Assembly (NCBI RefSeq): GCF_003207955.1
Contig: NZ_NOXG01000006.1
Coordinates: forward strand, 74,142 to 138,141
Direction: 5' to 3'
Length of the DNA: 64,000 bases
Source of the DNA: Novacetimonas pomaceti
GTDB taxonomy: Bacteria > Pseudomonadota > Alphaproteobacteria > Acetobacterales > Acetobacteraceae
Position 1 is the first letter of the stretch. Each line of letters opens with the position of its first letter. The notes beneath the pieces were generated by a model, which searched no databases, was not told where the DNA came from, and worked only from the letters and a program-made list of their open reading frames with translations. This document shows positions 17,475 through 26,703 of this stretch, in pieces. Made by a program: the position numbers and the translations under genes.

Positions 17475-18850
17475 ACGGGCGGGACATCGATGCCAGGCCC
17501 CGTAGCGGGCCTGCGCGGCGGCGTGGGCTGCTGTTTCGCAACACCGCCGAGGAAGGATTCCGCCAGCGCGCTGTAGAGCGAGTGGTGGCAGATCATGCGC
17601 GATACGCCATAGGCGAGGAAGGATGTGGCCAGCAGCGCCAGCGTCACCTCCTGATTGTCACACATTTCCATCACGATGACCGACGCGGTCAGCGGGGACT
17701 GCACCACCGCTGAAAAATACCCGACCATGCCCAGCAGGACGACCGCCCCGGGCGTGGTATGGGGCAGGAACTGCGCCACCCAGCCGCCAAATCCGGCCCC
17801 GATGGCAAGCGAGGGCGCGAACAGCCCCCCCGGTATGCCGGAGCAGTAGGAGATGATGGTGGCGATGAACTTCAGGATGAAGAAGGATGCGGGATAGTGC
17901 GCCTGCCCGTCGATGACGGAGCGCGCCTGATAGTACCCCGTGCCATAGGTGATGCCGCCTGACGCGATGCCCAGGATCGCCAGCGCCAGCCCGCATGCGG
18001 CGGCAAAGGCGACGGGATGCCCCTTGGCGAAACGTCCCAGCGCACCGGGAAGCCCCGCCGTGGCGCGGATCAGGATGGCGGAAAACACCCCGCCGCCCAC
18101 ACCGCCAAGGATCCCGCACGTCAGCACCGCGATCCAGCTTATGCCGATGGGCACGCTGACGTCGGTATGCCCGAAATAGGTATAGTTGCCCACCAGCGCG
18201 ATGGCGGTCACGCCCGACAGGATCACCCCGGTCAGCATGGTGCCGCTGGTGCGCTGCTCGAACGAATGGCTCAGTTCCTCGATGGCGAAGACGATGCCCG
18301 CCAGCGGCGTGTTGAACGCGGCCGCCACGCCCGATGCCCCGCCCGCAAGGATCAGGCCGCGACGCATGCTGACGGTCGACAGGTTCAGCCACCGCCCGCA
18401 GGTATGCATGATGGCCGCGCCGACCTGCACCGTGGGGCCTTCGCGGCCGATCGACGCCCCCGCCAGCAGGCCGAGCGTCGTCAGCGCGATCTTGCCAAAC
18501 GCCACGCGCAGCGTCAGCAGCCGGTCCACGACGGCGAAATTCGTCAGGTTCAGCGTGGCGATGGTCTGGGGGATGCCGCTGCCCTGCGCGCCCCGGAACC
18601 ATGTCCGTGTCAGCCATGACGACAGCGCCAGGCCGCCGGGGGTGACAACCAGCATGATCCACGGGTTCCATGTGATCAGGTGGGTGCGGATGCTGGCCGC
18701 CGTATCCGCCGCAAGGGCGAATCCGACCGCCACCATCCCCACCATGACGGCAGCGCTCCAGCATGCCAGCTTGCGTCGCCACTGTTCCGTGGTGATCCGT
18801 GCGGAACGCCGCAGGTGACGCCTGCGGGCGGGGGTAAGGTCAGGTTTCAT
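17450..18850 (-). CDS. ClC-family chloride channel/antiporter
   Basis: 466 residues with about ten to twelve hydrophobic helices. All ClC selectivity signatures are present: 'GSGIPQ' at 90-95, 'GREGP' at 135-139 and 'GLFAP' at 342-346. Glu137 (gating glutamate) and the Glu in 'VFAIEEL' (internal proton glutamate) are both kept, which points to a Cl-/H+ exchanger rather than a pure channel. Such proteins help acid resistance, which suits an acid-producing host. No CBS domains. Stands alone, convergent with the glycosyltransferase. Confidence 0.93.
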   Translation of the reverse strand: MKPDLTPARRRHLRRSARITTEQWRRKLACWSAAVMVGMVAVGFALAADTAASIRTHLITWNPWIMLVVTPGGLALSSWLTRTWFRGAQGSGIPQTIATLNLTNFAVVDRLLTLRVAFGKIALTTLGLLAGASIGREGPTVQVGAAIMHTCGRWLNLSTVSMRRGLILAGGASGVAAAFNTPLAGIVFAIEELSHSFEQRTSGTMLTGVILSGVTAIALVGNYTYFGHTDVSVPIGISWIAVLTCGILGGVGGGVFSAILIRATAGLPGALGRFAKGHPVAFAAACGLALAILGIASGGITYGTGYYQARSVIDGQAHYPASFFILKFIATIISYCSGIPGGLFAPSLAIGAGFGGWVAQFLPHTTPGAVVLLGMVGYFSAVVQSPLTASVIVMEMCDNQEVTLALLATSFLAYGVSRMICHHSLYSALAESFLGGVAKQQPTPPRRPATGPGIDVPPVQQAEIRR

Positions 18851-19135
18851 CGCCGGTCAGGGCTTTCAGGTCATGCGTGGAACCGGAACCATCCTGACGG
18901 GCAGGAGGGCGGAGGTCGCCGGTCGTTACTGTCTGTCGGGCGCCTTCCGGCGCGGATGATCCGCGCGGGGGCCACCCGCCGGACATCGGTTTCCCCTGTA
19001 AATCCATGGGACTGAATCCATGGGGCTGGTGGTGTTGCGAATGGCCGTCATAATGACCCTGAACCGCCGTGCGGTCGCAGGGTTTCGGTATCACATCGTC
19101 GTGCCGGCGGGGGATTTTCCCACGGCCGGGGGCCG

Positions 19136-20068
19136 TCAGGGCAGGACGACGACGCCGTTATGCTTGGCCTTGCGCTCGGGTTCAACATGAATGTTGATGA
19201 GCGCGCTGCCCAGGTCGCCGCGCAGGGCTTCCTCGATCCGGTCACAGATCTGGTGCGCGTCTTCCACCGTCATGTCGCTTGCGACGACAAGGTGGAATTC
19301 GATGAAGGTCATCGCGCCCACGGTGCGCGCGCGGATATCGTGCGCCTCGATCGCGCCGGAGGCGTTGGCCGAAATGATCTGGCGGATCCGTGCCAACGTT
19401 TCCGGGTCGGGGGCTGCGTCCATCAGGCCGGAAATCGACGTGCGCATCATGTCCCATCCCGTGCGCAGGACGTTCAGCGCGATCAGTCCCGCCAGGATGC
19501 TGTCCAGCCGGTCCCATCCCGTCAGCGGGATCAGGATGAAGCCCGCGACCAGTGCCGCGGATGCCCACACGTCGGACAGCACATGCTGCCCCCCCGCGAT
19601 CAGGGTGGGCGACTGGTGCCGCCGTCCCGCCGCCATCATGACCGTCCCCCATGCGAGGTTGAGCACCCCCGCCCCGCCATTGAAAAGGACGCCCATCAGG
19701 GAATTGGTCGGAAGGTGGGGCGAAAACCATCCCTTCCATGCCTCGTGCCCGATGGTGATGGCGGTCATGACCACCAGCACCCCTTCGGCGACGGCTGACA
19801 GGTATTCCGCCTTGTAATGGCCATAGGTGTGGTTGGCGTCCGGCGGGAGGCTTGCGACATGCAGCGCCCACAGCCCCGTCACGGCGGCGACGACATTGAT
19901 GATCGTCTCCAGCGTGTCGGAATACAGCGCCACGCTGCCGGTCGCGCGCCATGCGGCGTATTTCATCGCCAGCGCGACGATGCTGACGCCCAGAGTGACC
20001 CAGGCGATCATGTTGCGTGATGCGCCACCCGCCGACGGCGTGGCGGTAGTGGCCGTGGCTTCGCTCAT
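19136..20068 (-). CDS. cation diffusion facilitator transporter
   Basis: 310 residues. Six predicted membrane helices, then a cytoplasmic ferredoxin-like domain ('HDIRARTVGAMTFIEFHLVV'). Helix-2 site 'YSDTLETIINV' and helix-5 site 'GGQHVLSDVWA' carry the acidic and His residues for divalent metal binding, so it probably exports Zn, Fe, Mn or Co in exchange for protons. Start at 20068 overlaps the stop of the upstream transporter (ATGA), so two related exporters are made from one message. A small GC hairpin (19122-19136) lies at the gene's end. The 285 bases down to the ClC gene show no other gene. Confidence 0.92.
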   Translation of the reverse strand: MSEATATTATPSAGGASRNMIAWVTLGVSIVALAMKYAAWRATGSVALYSDTLETIINVVAAVTGLWALHVASLPPDANHTYGHYKAEYLSAVAEGVLVVMTAITIGHEAWKGWFSPHLPTNSLMGVLFNGGAGVLNLAWGTVMMAAGRRHQSPTLIAGGQHVLSDVWASAALVAGFILIPLTGWDRLDSILAGLIALNVLRTGWDMMRTSISGLMDAAPDPETLARIRQIISANASGAIEAHDIRARTVGAMTFIEFHLVVASDMTVEDAHQICDRIEEALRGDLGSALINIHVEPERKAKHNGVVVLP

Positions 20069-21114
20069 ACGCTGTGCGCCTCCGCAAGGACGCACAGCGT
20101 CGCGTCGTGGCGGGTTTCCATCTGCAGGGTGGGGTGGACGATCGCAAAGCGCGTCTTCAGTTCGCGTGCGATGTCATGCAGCATGCGGCTGTTCATGGCC
20201 GGGGCATGTTCGTCGCGCACCAGATGCACCGTCAGCGCGGTTTCCGTCGTGCTGATGGGCCAGATGTGCAGGTCATGCAGGTCCACGATGTCGGGCAGGC
20301 CACGCAGGTAGGATTCCACCATCATGCGGTCGATGGACCGTGGCACCCGGTCCAGTGCCATGTCCAGCGAATCGCGCAGCAGGGACCATGTCGCCGCCAC
20401 GATGGAAACCGACACCAGCAGGCTGACCACCGGGTCGATCCGCAGCCAGCCGGTCATAAGGATAAGGCCGCCCGACACCACGACCGCCAGCGACATCAGC
20501 GCGTCGGACGCCATGTGCACGAAGGCGGCGCGCAGGTTCAGGTCCCCCTTGCCGCTGCGGGCGAACAGCATTGCCGTCAGGCCGTTGACGGCAATGCCGA
20601 TGGCCGCGACGACCATGACCGTCATGCCCGCGACCGGGTGGGGATGGACCAGCCGCAGCACCGATTCCCAGATGATGCCCCCCGTCACCAGAAGCAGGGC
20701 GACGGCATTTCCAAGTGCCGCGAGGATGGACGACCGCCGCAGCCCATAGGTGAAATTGGAGGTGGGGGACCGCCGCGACAGGACTTCTGCAAGCCATGCC
20801 GCACCCAGCGCCAGCACGTCCGACAGGTTGTGCCCCGCGTCCGCCAGCAGGGCCAGCGCGTGCGATGCGATGCCCCAGATCGCCTCCGCGATGACATAGA
20901 CAAGGTTCAGCCCGATTCCCAGCGCAAACGCCCGGCCGTACGACGCGGGGGCATGGACGTGATGGTGGCCGAAACCATGGTGGGCATGGTCGTGTCCTTC
21001 GTGCCCGTCATGGTCATGTCCGTCATGGTCGTGCTGGCACGCCGTTGCCCCGGACGCGTGGTCATGGTGGTGGTCATGGTGCGAATCGTCGTGGTGGTTA
21101 TCGCCCATTGGCAC
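20065..21114 (-). CDS. cation diffusion facilitator transporter with His-rich N-terminus (CzcD/ZitB-like)
   Basis: 349 residues. The first ~55 residues contain more than twenty His with Asp/Gly spacing, a cytoplasmic metal-binding tail common in zinc exporters. Six membrane helices follow. The A-site pairs are visible: 'HALALLADAGHNLSDVL' (helix 2) and 'HMASDALMSL' (helix 5). The C-terminal regulatory domain includes 'LHDLHIWPISTTETALTVHL'. The HxxxD/HxxxD arrangement is the zinc/cadmium type. It is first in a two-gene operon with the second exporter. The upstream region holds palindromes that could be metal-responsive, but no known Zur box was recognised. Confidence 0.94.
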   Translation of the reverse strand: MPMGDNHHDDSHHDHHHDHASGATACQHDHDGHDHDGHEGHDHAHHGFGHHHVHAPASYGRAFALGIGLNLVYVIAEAIWGIASHALALLADAGHNLSDVLALGAAWLAEVLSRRSPTSNFTYGLRRSSILAALGNAVALLLVTGGIIWESVLRLVHPHPVAGMTVMVVAAIGIAVNGLTAMLFARSGKGDLNLRAAFVHMASDALMSLAVVVSGGLILMTGWLRIDPVVSLLVSVSIVAATWSLLRDSLDMALDRVPRSIDRMMVESYLRGLPDIVDLHDLHIWPISTTETALTVHLVRDEHAPAMNSRMLHDIARELKTRFAIVHPTLQMETRHDATLCVLAEAHSV

Positions 21115-21187
21115 GGTCTTTCCTCAGGCTCTGCCCCGGCAGCGGTCGGACTGCGGAACGGGAACTCGCGGGGGGGATGGGACCATA

Positions 21188-21224
21188 TCGGGCATGTGAA
21201 ACGGCATTGCCATGTCATGCCCGA
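21188..21224 (-). promoter_or_regulatory. inverted repeat in the leader of the metal-exporter operon
   Basis: TCGGGCATG at 21188-21196 and CATGCCCGA at 21216-21224 are perfect 9-base arms, 19 bases apart. Inside lies GGCATTGCC, itself almost self-complementary. It begins 74 bases before the first exporter's start codon, so it could be an operator or an mRNA structure. Confidence 0.5.
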
Positions 21225-21333
21225 ATGCGACAGGGCACTCTCGCCCCATCCGGGTCGGCATGATATGGCAGGCGCGCCGCATATGGGCAATGGGCGATCT
21301 GCATGCGGCGCGGCGTGTTTGCCCCCTGCCGTT

Positions 21334-21365
21334 ATATGCCCCTGTCATAATATGCCCTTGCCATA
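21334..21365. repeat. tandem 16-bp direct repeat
   Basis: ATATGCCCCTGTCATA (21334-21349) is followed directly by ATATGCCCTTGCCATA (21350-21365), two mismatches. AT-rich and about 50 bases before the FAD dehydrogenase start. Possible regulator site for one or both divergent genes. Confidence 0.6.
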
Positions 21366-21416
21366 TCTTGTCCGCCCGTCCTGCCGGACCGTCATCCTGT
21401 CGATGGACCCTTGCCG

Positions 21417-23099
21417 ATGATCAGACTTACCGAACTGCGCCTTCCCCTTGGCCATGACCGCGCGGCGCTGGAACAGGCCATCGTGACACGCCTGGGCATC
21501 GCCCCCGACGCGCTGGAGGAAGTACGGATCTTCCGCCGTGGGCATGATGCGCGCCGGCGCGGACGGATCATGCTGGTCTATACCGTGGACTGCCGCGTGC
21601 GCGACGCGGATGCGGTGCTGGCGGCGCACGCGGATGCGCGCGACATCACGGCCACGCCGGATACGCGCTACCGTTTCGGCATCGAAAACGGGGCGGACCT
21701 TGCCTCACGCCCCGGATACAGCCGCCCCGTCGTGATCGGGGCGGGGCCATGTGGCCTGATGGCGGCGCTGGTCATGGCGCAGATGGGATTGCGTCCCATC
21801 ATCGTCGAACGGGGCAAGGTCGTGCGCGAACGCACCGTCGATACGTTCGCCCTGTGGCGTAAATCCATCCTCAATCCCGAAAGCAACGTGCAGTTCGGTG
21901 AAGGCGGCGCGGGCACGTTTTCCGACGGCAAGCTGTACAGCCAGGTCAGCGATCCCCGCCATTACGGGCGCAAGGTGCTGGAGGAGTTCGTGCGCGCCGG
22001 TGCGCCGGAGGAGATCCTCTATATCTCCCACCCGCATGTCGGCACGTTCCGCCTCGTCTCCATGGTGGAGCATATCCGCGCGGAGATCGAGGCGCTGGGC
22101 GGTGAATACCATTTCGGCGCGCATGTGGACGAACTGCTGGTCGCAACGCATGACGGCGTCCGCCGGGTGAAAGGCGTGCGCCTGACCAATGGTGACGTCA
22201 TCGAATCCACGCATGTCATCCTCGCCATCGGTCACAGCGCCCGCGACACGTTCACCAGCCTGCATGCCTCGGGCGTCGCGATGGAGGCCAAGCCCTTTTC
22301 CATCGGCGTGCGCATCGAACACCCGCAATCGGTCATCGACGTCGCGCGCTATGGCACCCGCACGCCAGATCCGCTGCTGGGGGCGGCAGATTACCGGCTG
22401 GTGCATCATGCCTCCAACGGACGCGCGGTCTATTCCTTCTGCATGTGTCCCGGCGGCACCGTGGTCGCCGCCACGTCGGAGGAAGGGCAGGTCGTCACCA
22501 ACGGGATGAGCCAGTATTCCCGCGCCGAACGCAACGCCAATGCCGGGATCGTGGTGGGGGTCAGCCCGCAGGTGGATTATCCCGGTGGCCCGCTGGCGGG
22601 GATCGCGTTCCAGCGGCACTGGGAACGCCAGGCGTTCCTTGCGGGCGGGGGGCGTTATTTCGCCCCGGCGCAGACGGTGGGGGATTTCCTTGCCGGCCGG
22701 CCTTCGACCTCGCTTGGCGATGTCACGCCATCCTATCGGCCCGGTGTCACGCCGACCGACCTGTCCGCCTGCCTGCCGGAATTCGCGATCACCGCCCTGC
22801 GCGAGGCGCTGCCTGCCTTTGACCGCAAGCTGGCGGAATTCGCGATGAACGACGCGGTGATGACCGGGGTTGAAACCCGGACGTCCTCCCCCCTGCGCAT
22901 CCCGCGCGGTCCGGACGGGCAGAGCATCAATACGCACGGGCTTTATCCGGCGGGCGAGGGCGCCGGATATGCCGGGGGCATCCTTTCGGCGGGCATCGAT
23001 GGCATCCGCATGGCCGAAGCCGTGGCCTTGTCGCTGGCGGGGCGTCCGGTGGACGGGCTGGTGCGCAAGGGGATGACGCAGGCGTCGGACGCGCGCTAA
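21417..23099 (+). CDS. FAD-dependent dehydrogenase (COG2509 type)
   Basis: 560 residues from the ATG at 21417. A ~95-residue alpha/beta N-terminal domain precedes the FAD-binding Rossmann motif 'VIGAGPCGLMAALVMA'. Further family marks are 'NVQFGEGGAGTFSDGKL' and, at the C-terminus, 'GLYPAGEGAGYAGGI', the FAD-contacting GD-like motif. These proteins are conserved but their reaction is not established. No signal peptide or membrane span. It ends 38 bases before copy A of the intergenic repeat and is convergent with priA. Confidence 0.85.
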   Translation: MIRLTELRLPLGHDRAALEQAIVTRLGIAPDALEEVRIFRRGHDARRRGRIMLVYTVDCRVRDADAVLAAHADARDITATPDTRYRFGIENGADLASRPGYSRPVVIGAGPCGLMAALVMAQMGLRPIIVERGKVVRERTVDTFALWRKSILNPESNVQFGEGGAGTFSDGKLYSQVSDPRHYGRKVLEEFVRAGAPEEILYISHPHVGTFRLVSMVEHIRAEIEALGGEYHFGAHVDELLVATHDGVRRVKGVRLTNGDVIESTHVILAIGHSARDTFTSLHASGVAMEAKPFSIGVRIEHPQSVIDVARYGTRTPDPLLGAADYRLVHHASNGRAVYSFCMCPGGTVVAATSEEGQVVTNGMSQYSRAERNANAGIVVGVSPQVDYPGGPLAGIAFQRHWERQAFLAGGGRYFAPAQTVGDFLAGRPSTSLGDVTPSYRPGVTPTDLSACLPEFAITALREALPAFDRKLAEFAMNDAVMTGVETRTSSPLRIPRGPDGQSINTHGLYPAGEGAGYAGGILSAGIDGIRMAEAVALSLAGRPVDGLVRKGMTQASDAR

Positions 23100-23136
23100 C
23101 CGGCTGTCTGAAGAACTGTCCCTTGATTAAAAACAA

Positions 23137-23213
23137 AAGTTTTTGGGTGTCGCCTTTTATCTAAAAAGGCGACGTCTTTCGAAGCTTTTTGCAAAAAGCT
23201 TCACCAAAAACTT
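23137..23213 (+). repeat. palindromic intergenic element, copy A
   Basis: Outer arms AAGTTTTTGG (23137-23146) and CCAAAAACTT (23204-23213) enclose two hairpins: GTCGCC...GGCGAC at 23149-23173 and a perfect 22-base palindrome at 23181-23202 centred on TTTTTGCAAAAA. Flanked on the left by a conserved CTTGATTAAAAACAA stretch. Lies between convergent genes, with T-runs on both strands, so it could end transcription from both sides. Confidence 0.9.
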
Positions 23214-23269
23214 TTATGATTTCAGGGTATTTTCTGGTCTGTCTTTTCAGGCGGCCCCCTGGGGCGCGG

Positions 23270-25537
23270 CTACAGGAATGAAATCGGGTCGATATCCACG
23301 TCCACCCGCGCGCCGCGTTCGGGTTTCACCCGCGACAGCCATTCGCGCATGATCGGCTGGACCGGGATATTGCGCCGCGCGCGCAGCAGAAGGCGCTGGC
23401 GATGGCGACCGCGCAGGATCGCCAGCGGGGCCGGGGCGGGGCCAAGGACCTGAACACCATCAAGGCGCGGGGCCTCGTGCCCCAGCGCGCGGGCGGTCAT
23501 GTCGGCGGCCTCCGGCGTGTCGGCGCTGACGATCAGGGCGACGAGGCGACCGAACGGCGGCCAGAATCCGGGCCTGCGCTGTTCGGCTTCCTGTTCCATG
23601 AAACTTGCGAAATCGCCGGAGACGAGGGCCTCCATCACCGGGTGGTCCGGGACATAGCTCTGCAGCAGGACATGGCCCTGCGCCTCCGCCCGGCCGGCGC
23701 GGCCGGCCACCTGATGCAGCAGCTGCACCGTGCGTTCCGCCGCGCGCAGGTCGCCACCGCCAAGGCCGAGGTCGGCATCGACGATCCCCACCAGCGTCAG
23801 GTGCGGGAAATGCCATCCCTTGGCGACGATCTGCGTGCCGATCACCAGGTCCACCTCGCGCCGGGAAATGCGGTCGACCGCTTCGGCCGTGGCCGCCGGA
23901 CCATGCAGCGTGTCGCTGGCCATCACAAGGATGCGGGCGTCGGGAAAGGTCGCGCGCGCCTCTTCCGTAATGCGTTCGACGCCGGGGCCGATGGGCGTCA
24001 GGCTATCTTCGGCATTGCACGAGGGGCAGGCGGGGGGCATCGCTTCGTGATGGCCGCAGTGATGGCATGTCAGGATGCGCCGCGCGCGATGTTCCACCAG
24101 CCACGCGGTACAGTTCGGGCACTGCATCCGGTGCCCGCAGGTGCGGCACAGCGTCAGCGGCGCGTACCCGCGCCGGTTGAGGAACAGCATCGCCTGTTCC
24201 TGCCGCCCGATGGTCCGGGCGATGGCGTCGGTCAGGACAGGCGACAGGAACAGCCCGCGTTCGGGCGGACTGGCGCGCATGTCGAGCGTACGTACCTGCG
24301 GCATGGAGGCATTGCCATGTCGCGCGCCCAGGCGCAGGTGGCGGTAGCGTCCGGCCCCGACATTCGCCAGTGTCTCGAGGCTGGGTGTCGCGGAAACCAG
24401 CATGATGGGCGCGTTGTCCATGCGCGCGCGCACCACCGCCATGTCGCGGGCGTTGTAGGTGACGCCTTCTTCCTGCTTGAAGGAGGTCTCGTGTTCCTCG
24501 TCCACGATGATAAGGCCAAGGCGCACGAACGGCAGGAACAGGGCGGACCGCGCGCCCACAACCACGTGTGCCTCGCCATCGGCCACGGCGCGCCACGTGA
24601 CCCGGCGCAGGCGCGGACCCAGATCCGAATGCCACAGCGCGGGCGCGGTGCCGAAACGCCGTTCGAAACGTTCGGTCCACTGCGATGACAGGGCGATTTC
24701 AGGCAGCAGCACAAGCACCTGCAGCCCCTTTTCAAGGCATGCGGCAATGGCCTCCATATAGATTTCCGTCTTGCCCGATCCGGTCACCCCTTCGAGCAGC
24801 GTGATCGAAAAGCGGTCTTCCGCCACCGTATCGCGCAGGGCGCGGGCGACGTCGGCCTGTTCCCCCTCCAGCACCGGCGGGGCATGGGCGGGATCCGGCG
24901 TCGCGAACGCCCATGGCGCCGGAAGGACCACTTCATGCAGGCATCCCGCCTGCGCAAGGCCACGCACGACGCTGGCGCCCACCCCGGCGCGGGTGGCCAG
25001 GTCGGTGGTGGACATGGGAGTTCCGGCCCGCGCGATGTCGAGGACCTTCTGCCGCGCGGGCGTCAGGCGCAGGCCGGGCGGGATTTCACCGGCCACCTTC
25101 CACCCCGCCGCCGGGCGCGGGGCGGCCGCCGTGGTGCTGGTGCGCAGCGCCATCGCCAGGACCATGCCCGGCGGCGACAGCGTATAGGCCGCGACCCAGT
25201 CGATGAAGCGTCGCAGGGGGGCGGGCATGGGTGGCAGGTCCAGGCGGCCGCCAACCGCGCGCAGGCGGCCCGCTGCGACCGGGGGCATGGGGGGCGGCAT
25301 GAATTCGGGCGGCAGGCGCAGTTCCATGTCCCACACCACGCCCGTTTCGGTACGGCGGCCCAGCGGCACGCTGACGATATCGCCCGGTTGCAGGTCAAGG
25401 CCTGCTGGCGCGCGGTAATCCAGCGCGCCCGCGAATGGCAGGGGCAGCATGACCCGCACCCGCCGCGCCGTGGGCGACGGGGCGGGCGAACCCGGTTGCG
25501 ACTCCATCAGGTCAGGCGTGTGGTTGCGGCGCGGCAT
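23270..25537 (-). CDS. priA: primosomal protein N' (PriA helicase)
   Basis: Restarts stalled replication forks by 3'-5' unwinding and loading of the helicase loader. 755 residues from the ATG at 25537; 25507 is an alternative, and the frame stays open further upstream without homology. N-terminal 3'BD begins 'RVRVMLPLPFAGALDYRAP'. Walker A is 'GVTGSGKTEIYME', the DEAH-type box is 'VDEEHETSFKQEE'. Eight zinc-binding cysteines lie in 'CRTCGHRMQCPNC' and 'CHHCGHHEAMPPACPSC'. Divergent from xerC with 157 bases between, a common alphaproteobacterial arrangement. Confidence 0.95.
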   Translation of the reverse strand: MPRRNHTPDLMESQPGSPAPSPTARRVRVMLPLPFAGALDYRAPAGLDLQPGDIVSVPLGRRTETGVVWDMELRLPPEFMPPPMPPVAAGRLRAVGGRLDLPPMPAPLRRFIDWVAAYTLSPPGMVLAMALRTSTTAAAPRPAAGWKVAGEIPPGLRLTPARQKVLDIARAGTPMSTTDLATRAGVGASVVRGLAQAGCLHEVVLPAPWAFATPDPAHAPPVLEGEQADVARALRDTVAEDRFSITLLEGVTGSGKTEIYMEAIAACLEKGLQVLVLLPEIALSSQWTERFERRFGTAPALWHSDLGPRLRRVTWRAVADGEAHVVVGARSALFLPFVRLGLIIVDEEHETSFKQEEGVTYNARDMAVVRARMDNAPIMLVSATPSLETLANVGAGRYRHLRLGARHGNASMPQVRTLDMRASPPERGLFLSPVLTDAIARTIGRQEQAMLFLNRRGYAPLTLCRTCGHRMQCPNCTAWLVEHRARRILTCHHCGHHEAMPPACPSCNAEDSLTPIGPGVERITEEARATFPDARILVMASDTLHGPAATAEAVDRISRREVDLVIGTQIVAKGWHFPHLTLVGIVDADLGLGGGDLRAAERTVQLLHQVAGRAGRAEAQGHVLLQSYVPDHPVMEALVSGDFASFMEQEAEQRRPGFWPPFGRLVALIVSADTPEAADMTARALGHEAPRLDGVQVLGPAPAPLAILRGRHRQRLLLRARRNIPVQPIMREWLSRVKPERGARVDVDIDPISFL

Positions 25538-25694
25538 GCGGTTTTCTAGCGTCGCGGGGCACGGATGTCTTGTCTGCTGTTGCATGGGGATGCACATGGG
25601 AACATGAACGCCATGGTGGTGGCGCGACGGGCCGCCGGGCTGGCAGGTTGCAGGGCAGGGGGCGGCTGTTCGTGGCAGGGGAGGATGACGCAAC

Positions 25695-26669
25695 ATGATG
25701 GCCACGCAGGCATGTGCATGTTTTCTGGACTGGATGGCTGACGAACGCCGCGCCTCCCCCCGCACGATCGAGGCATATCGCGGCGACCTGCAACGCTTCA
25801 TCGCGTTTGCCGGCAACCATCTGGGGGGCGAGGTGGATATCGCCGCGCTTGACCGCATCAGCCTTGCCGACCTGCGGGCATGGCTGGCGTTCGAACATGA
25901 CCAGGCCCTGCGTCCGCGACCGGGGCATCGCGTCACGACCCGCGACCGCGCCGCGCGCACGCGCGCACGCCGGGTGTCGGCACTGCGTTCCTTCTTCCGC
26001 TATCTCGCGCGGCATCACGGCGTGGACAACCCGGCGCCCGGCCTGCTGGCGGCCCCGCGCGTGAAAAAGACCCTGCCCCGGCCCCTGAACCATGAAGACG
26101 CGCTGGAGGTACCGCAGGGCGTGGGCGACATCGCGCACACGCCCATGGCGCGCGTGCGCGACGGGACGCTGTTCCTGCTGCTGTATGGCTGCGGCCTGCG
26201 CATTTCGGAGGCTCTGTCGCTTGATATCGCGGACCTTGACCGGGCCATGGCGCTGGGCGACGGGGCGGACGAGGGCGTGCTGCGCATCCGGGGCAAGGGG
26301 GGCAAGGAACGCATGGTGCCGATCCTGCCCGTGGTGGGGCGCAGCCTGATGGAATGGCGGCGCCATCACCCCGCGCCATTTCCCGATGCGCCGCTGTTTC
26401 CCGGCGTGCGGGGCGGCCGCCTGCAGCCTGCCGTGGCGCAGCGCGCGATGCGGACATGGCGGCACATGGCGGGCCTGCCGGAACATGCAACCCCCCACGC
26501 GCTGCGCCATTCATTTGCAACCCACCTGATGGAAGGCGGGGCCGATCTGCGCGTGATCCAGGAACTTCTGGGCCATGCCAGCCTGTCCACGACGCAGCGC
26601 TATACCCTTGCGGATGAGTCACGGCTGCTTGACGTCTGGACGCGTGCGCATCCCCGCGCGCGGATATAG
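25695..26669 (+). CDS. xerC: tyrosine recombinase XerC
   Basis: Resolves chromosome dimers at dif together with XerD. 324 residues: a SAM-like core-binding domain (~1-120), then the catalytic domain. All six active residues are present: R169, K204, H268, R271, H294 and nucleophile Y303 ('GHASLSTTQRYTL'). Two ATGs (25695, 25698) are possible starts. Length and divergent pairing with priA favour housekeeping XerC over a phage integrase; no attachment-site repeats are seen nearby. Confidence 0.92.
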   Translation: MMATQACACFLDWMADERRASPRTIEAYRGDLQRFIAFAGNHLGGEVDIAALDRISLADLRAWLAFEHDQALRPRPGHRVTTRDRAARTRARRVSALRSFFRYLARHHGVDNPAPGLLAAPRVKKTLPRPLNHEDALEVPQGVGDIAHTPMARVRDGTLFLLLYGCGLRISEALSLDIADLDRAMALGDGADEGVLRIRGKGGKERMVPILPVVGRSLMEWRRHHPAPFPDAPLFPGVRGGRLQPAVAQRAMRTWRHMAGLPEHATPHALRHSFATHLMEGGADLRVIQELLGHASLSTTQRYTLADESRLLDVWTRAHPRARI

Positions 26670-26703
26670 GCTACCGCCACAGGAAAACGGAGTTTTTCAA
26701 GAC

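Larger units (their letters stand above)
21115..21416. other. divergent promoter region, exporters / FAD dehydrogenase
   Basis: A 302-base gap between divergent genes. It contains an imperfectly nested hairpin and a tandem 16-base repeat, both listed below, and no convincing gene. It must hold both promoters. Confidence 0.5.

Noticed and set aside
18840..19094. 84-codon minus-strand frame between ClC and exporter genes
   Set aside because: His/Gly/Pro-rich, low-complexity, no start signal; treated as non-coding.
25695..26669. xerC as a phage or integron integrase
   Set aside because: Length, all six catalytic residues, divergent pairing with priA and lack of attachment repeats fit housekeeping XerC.
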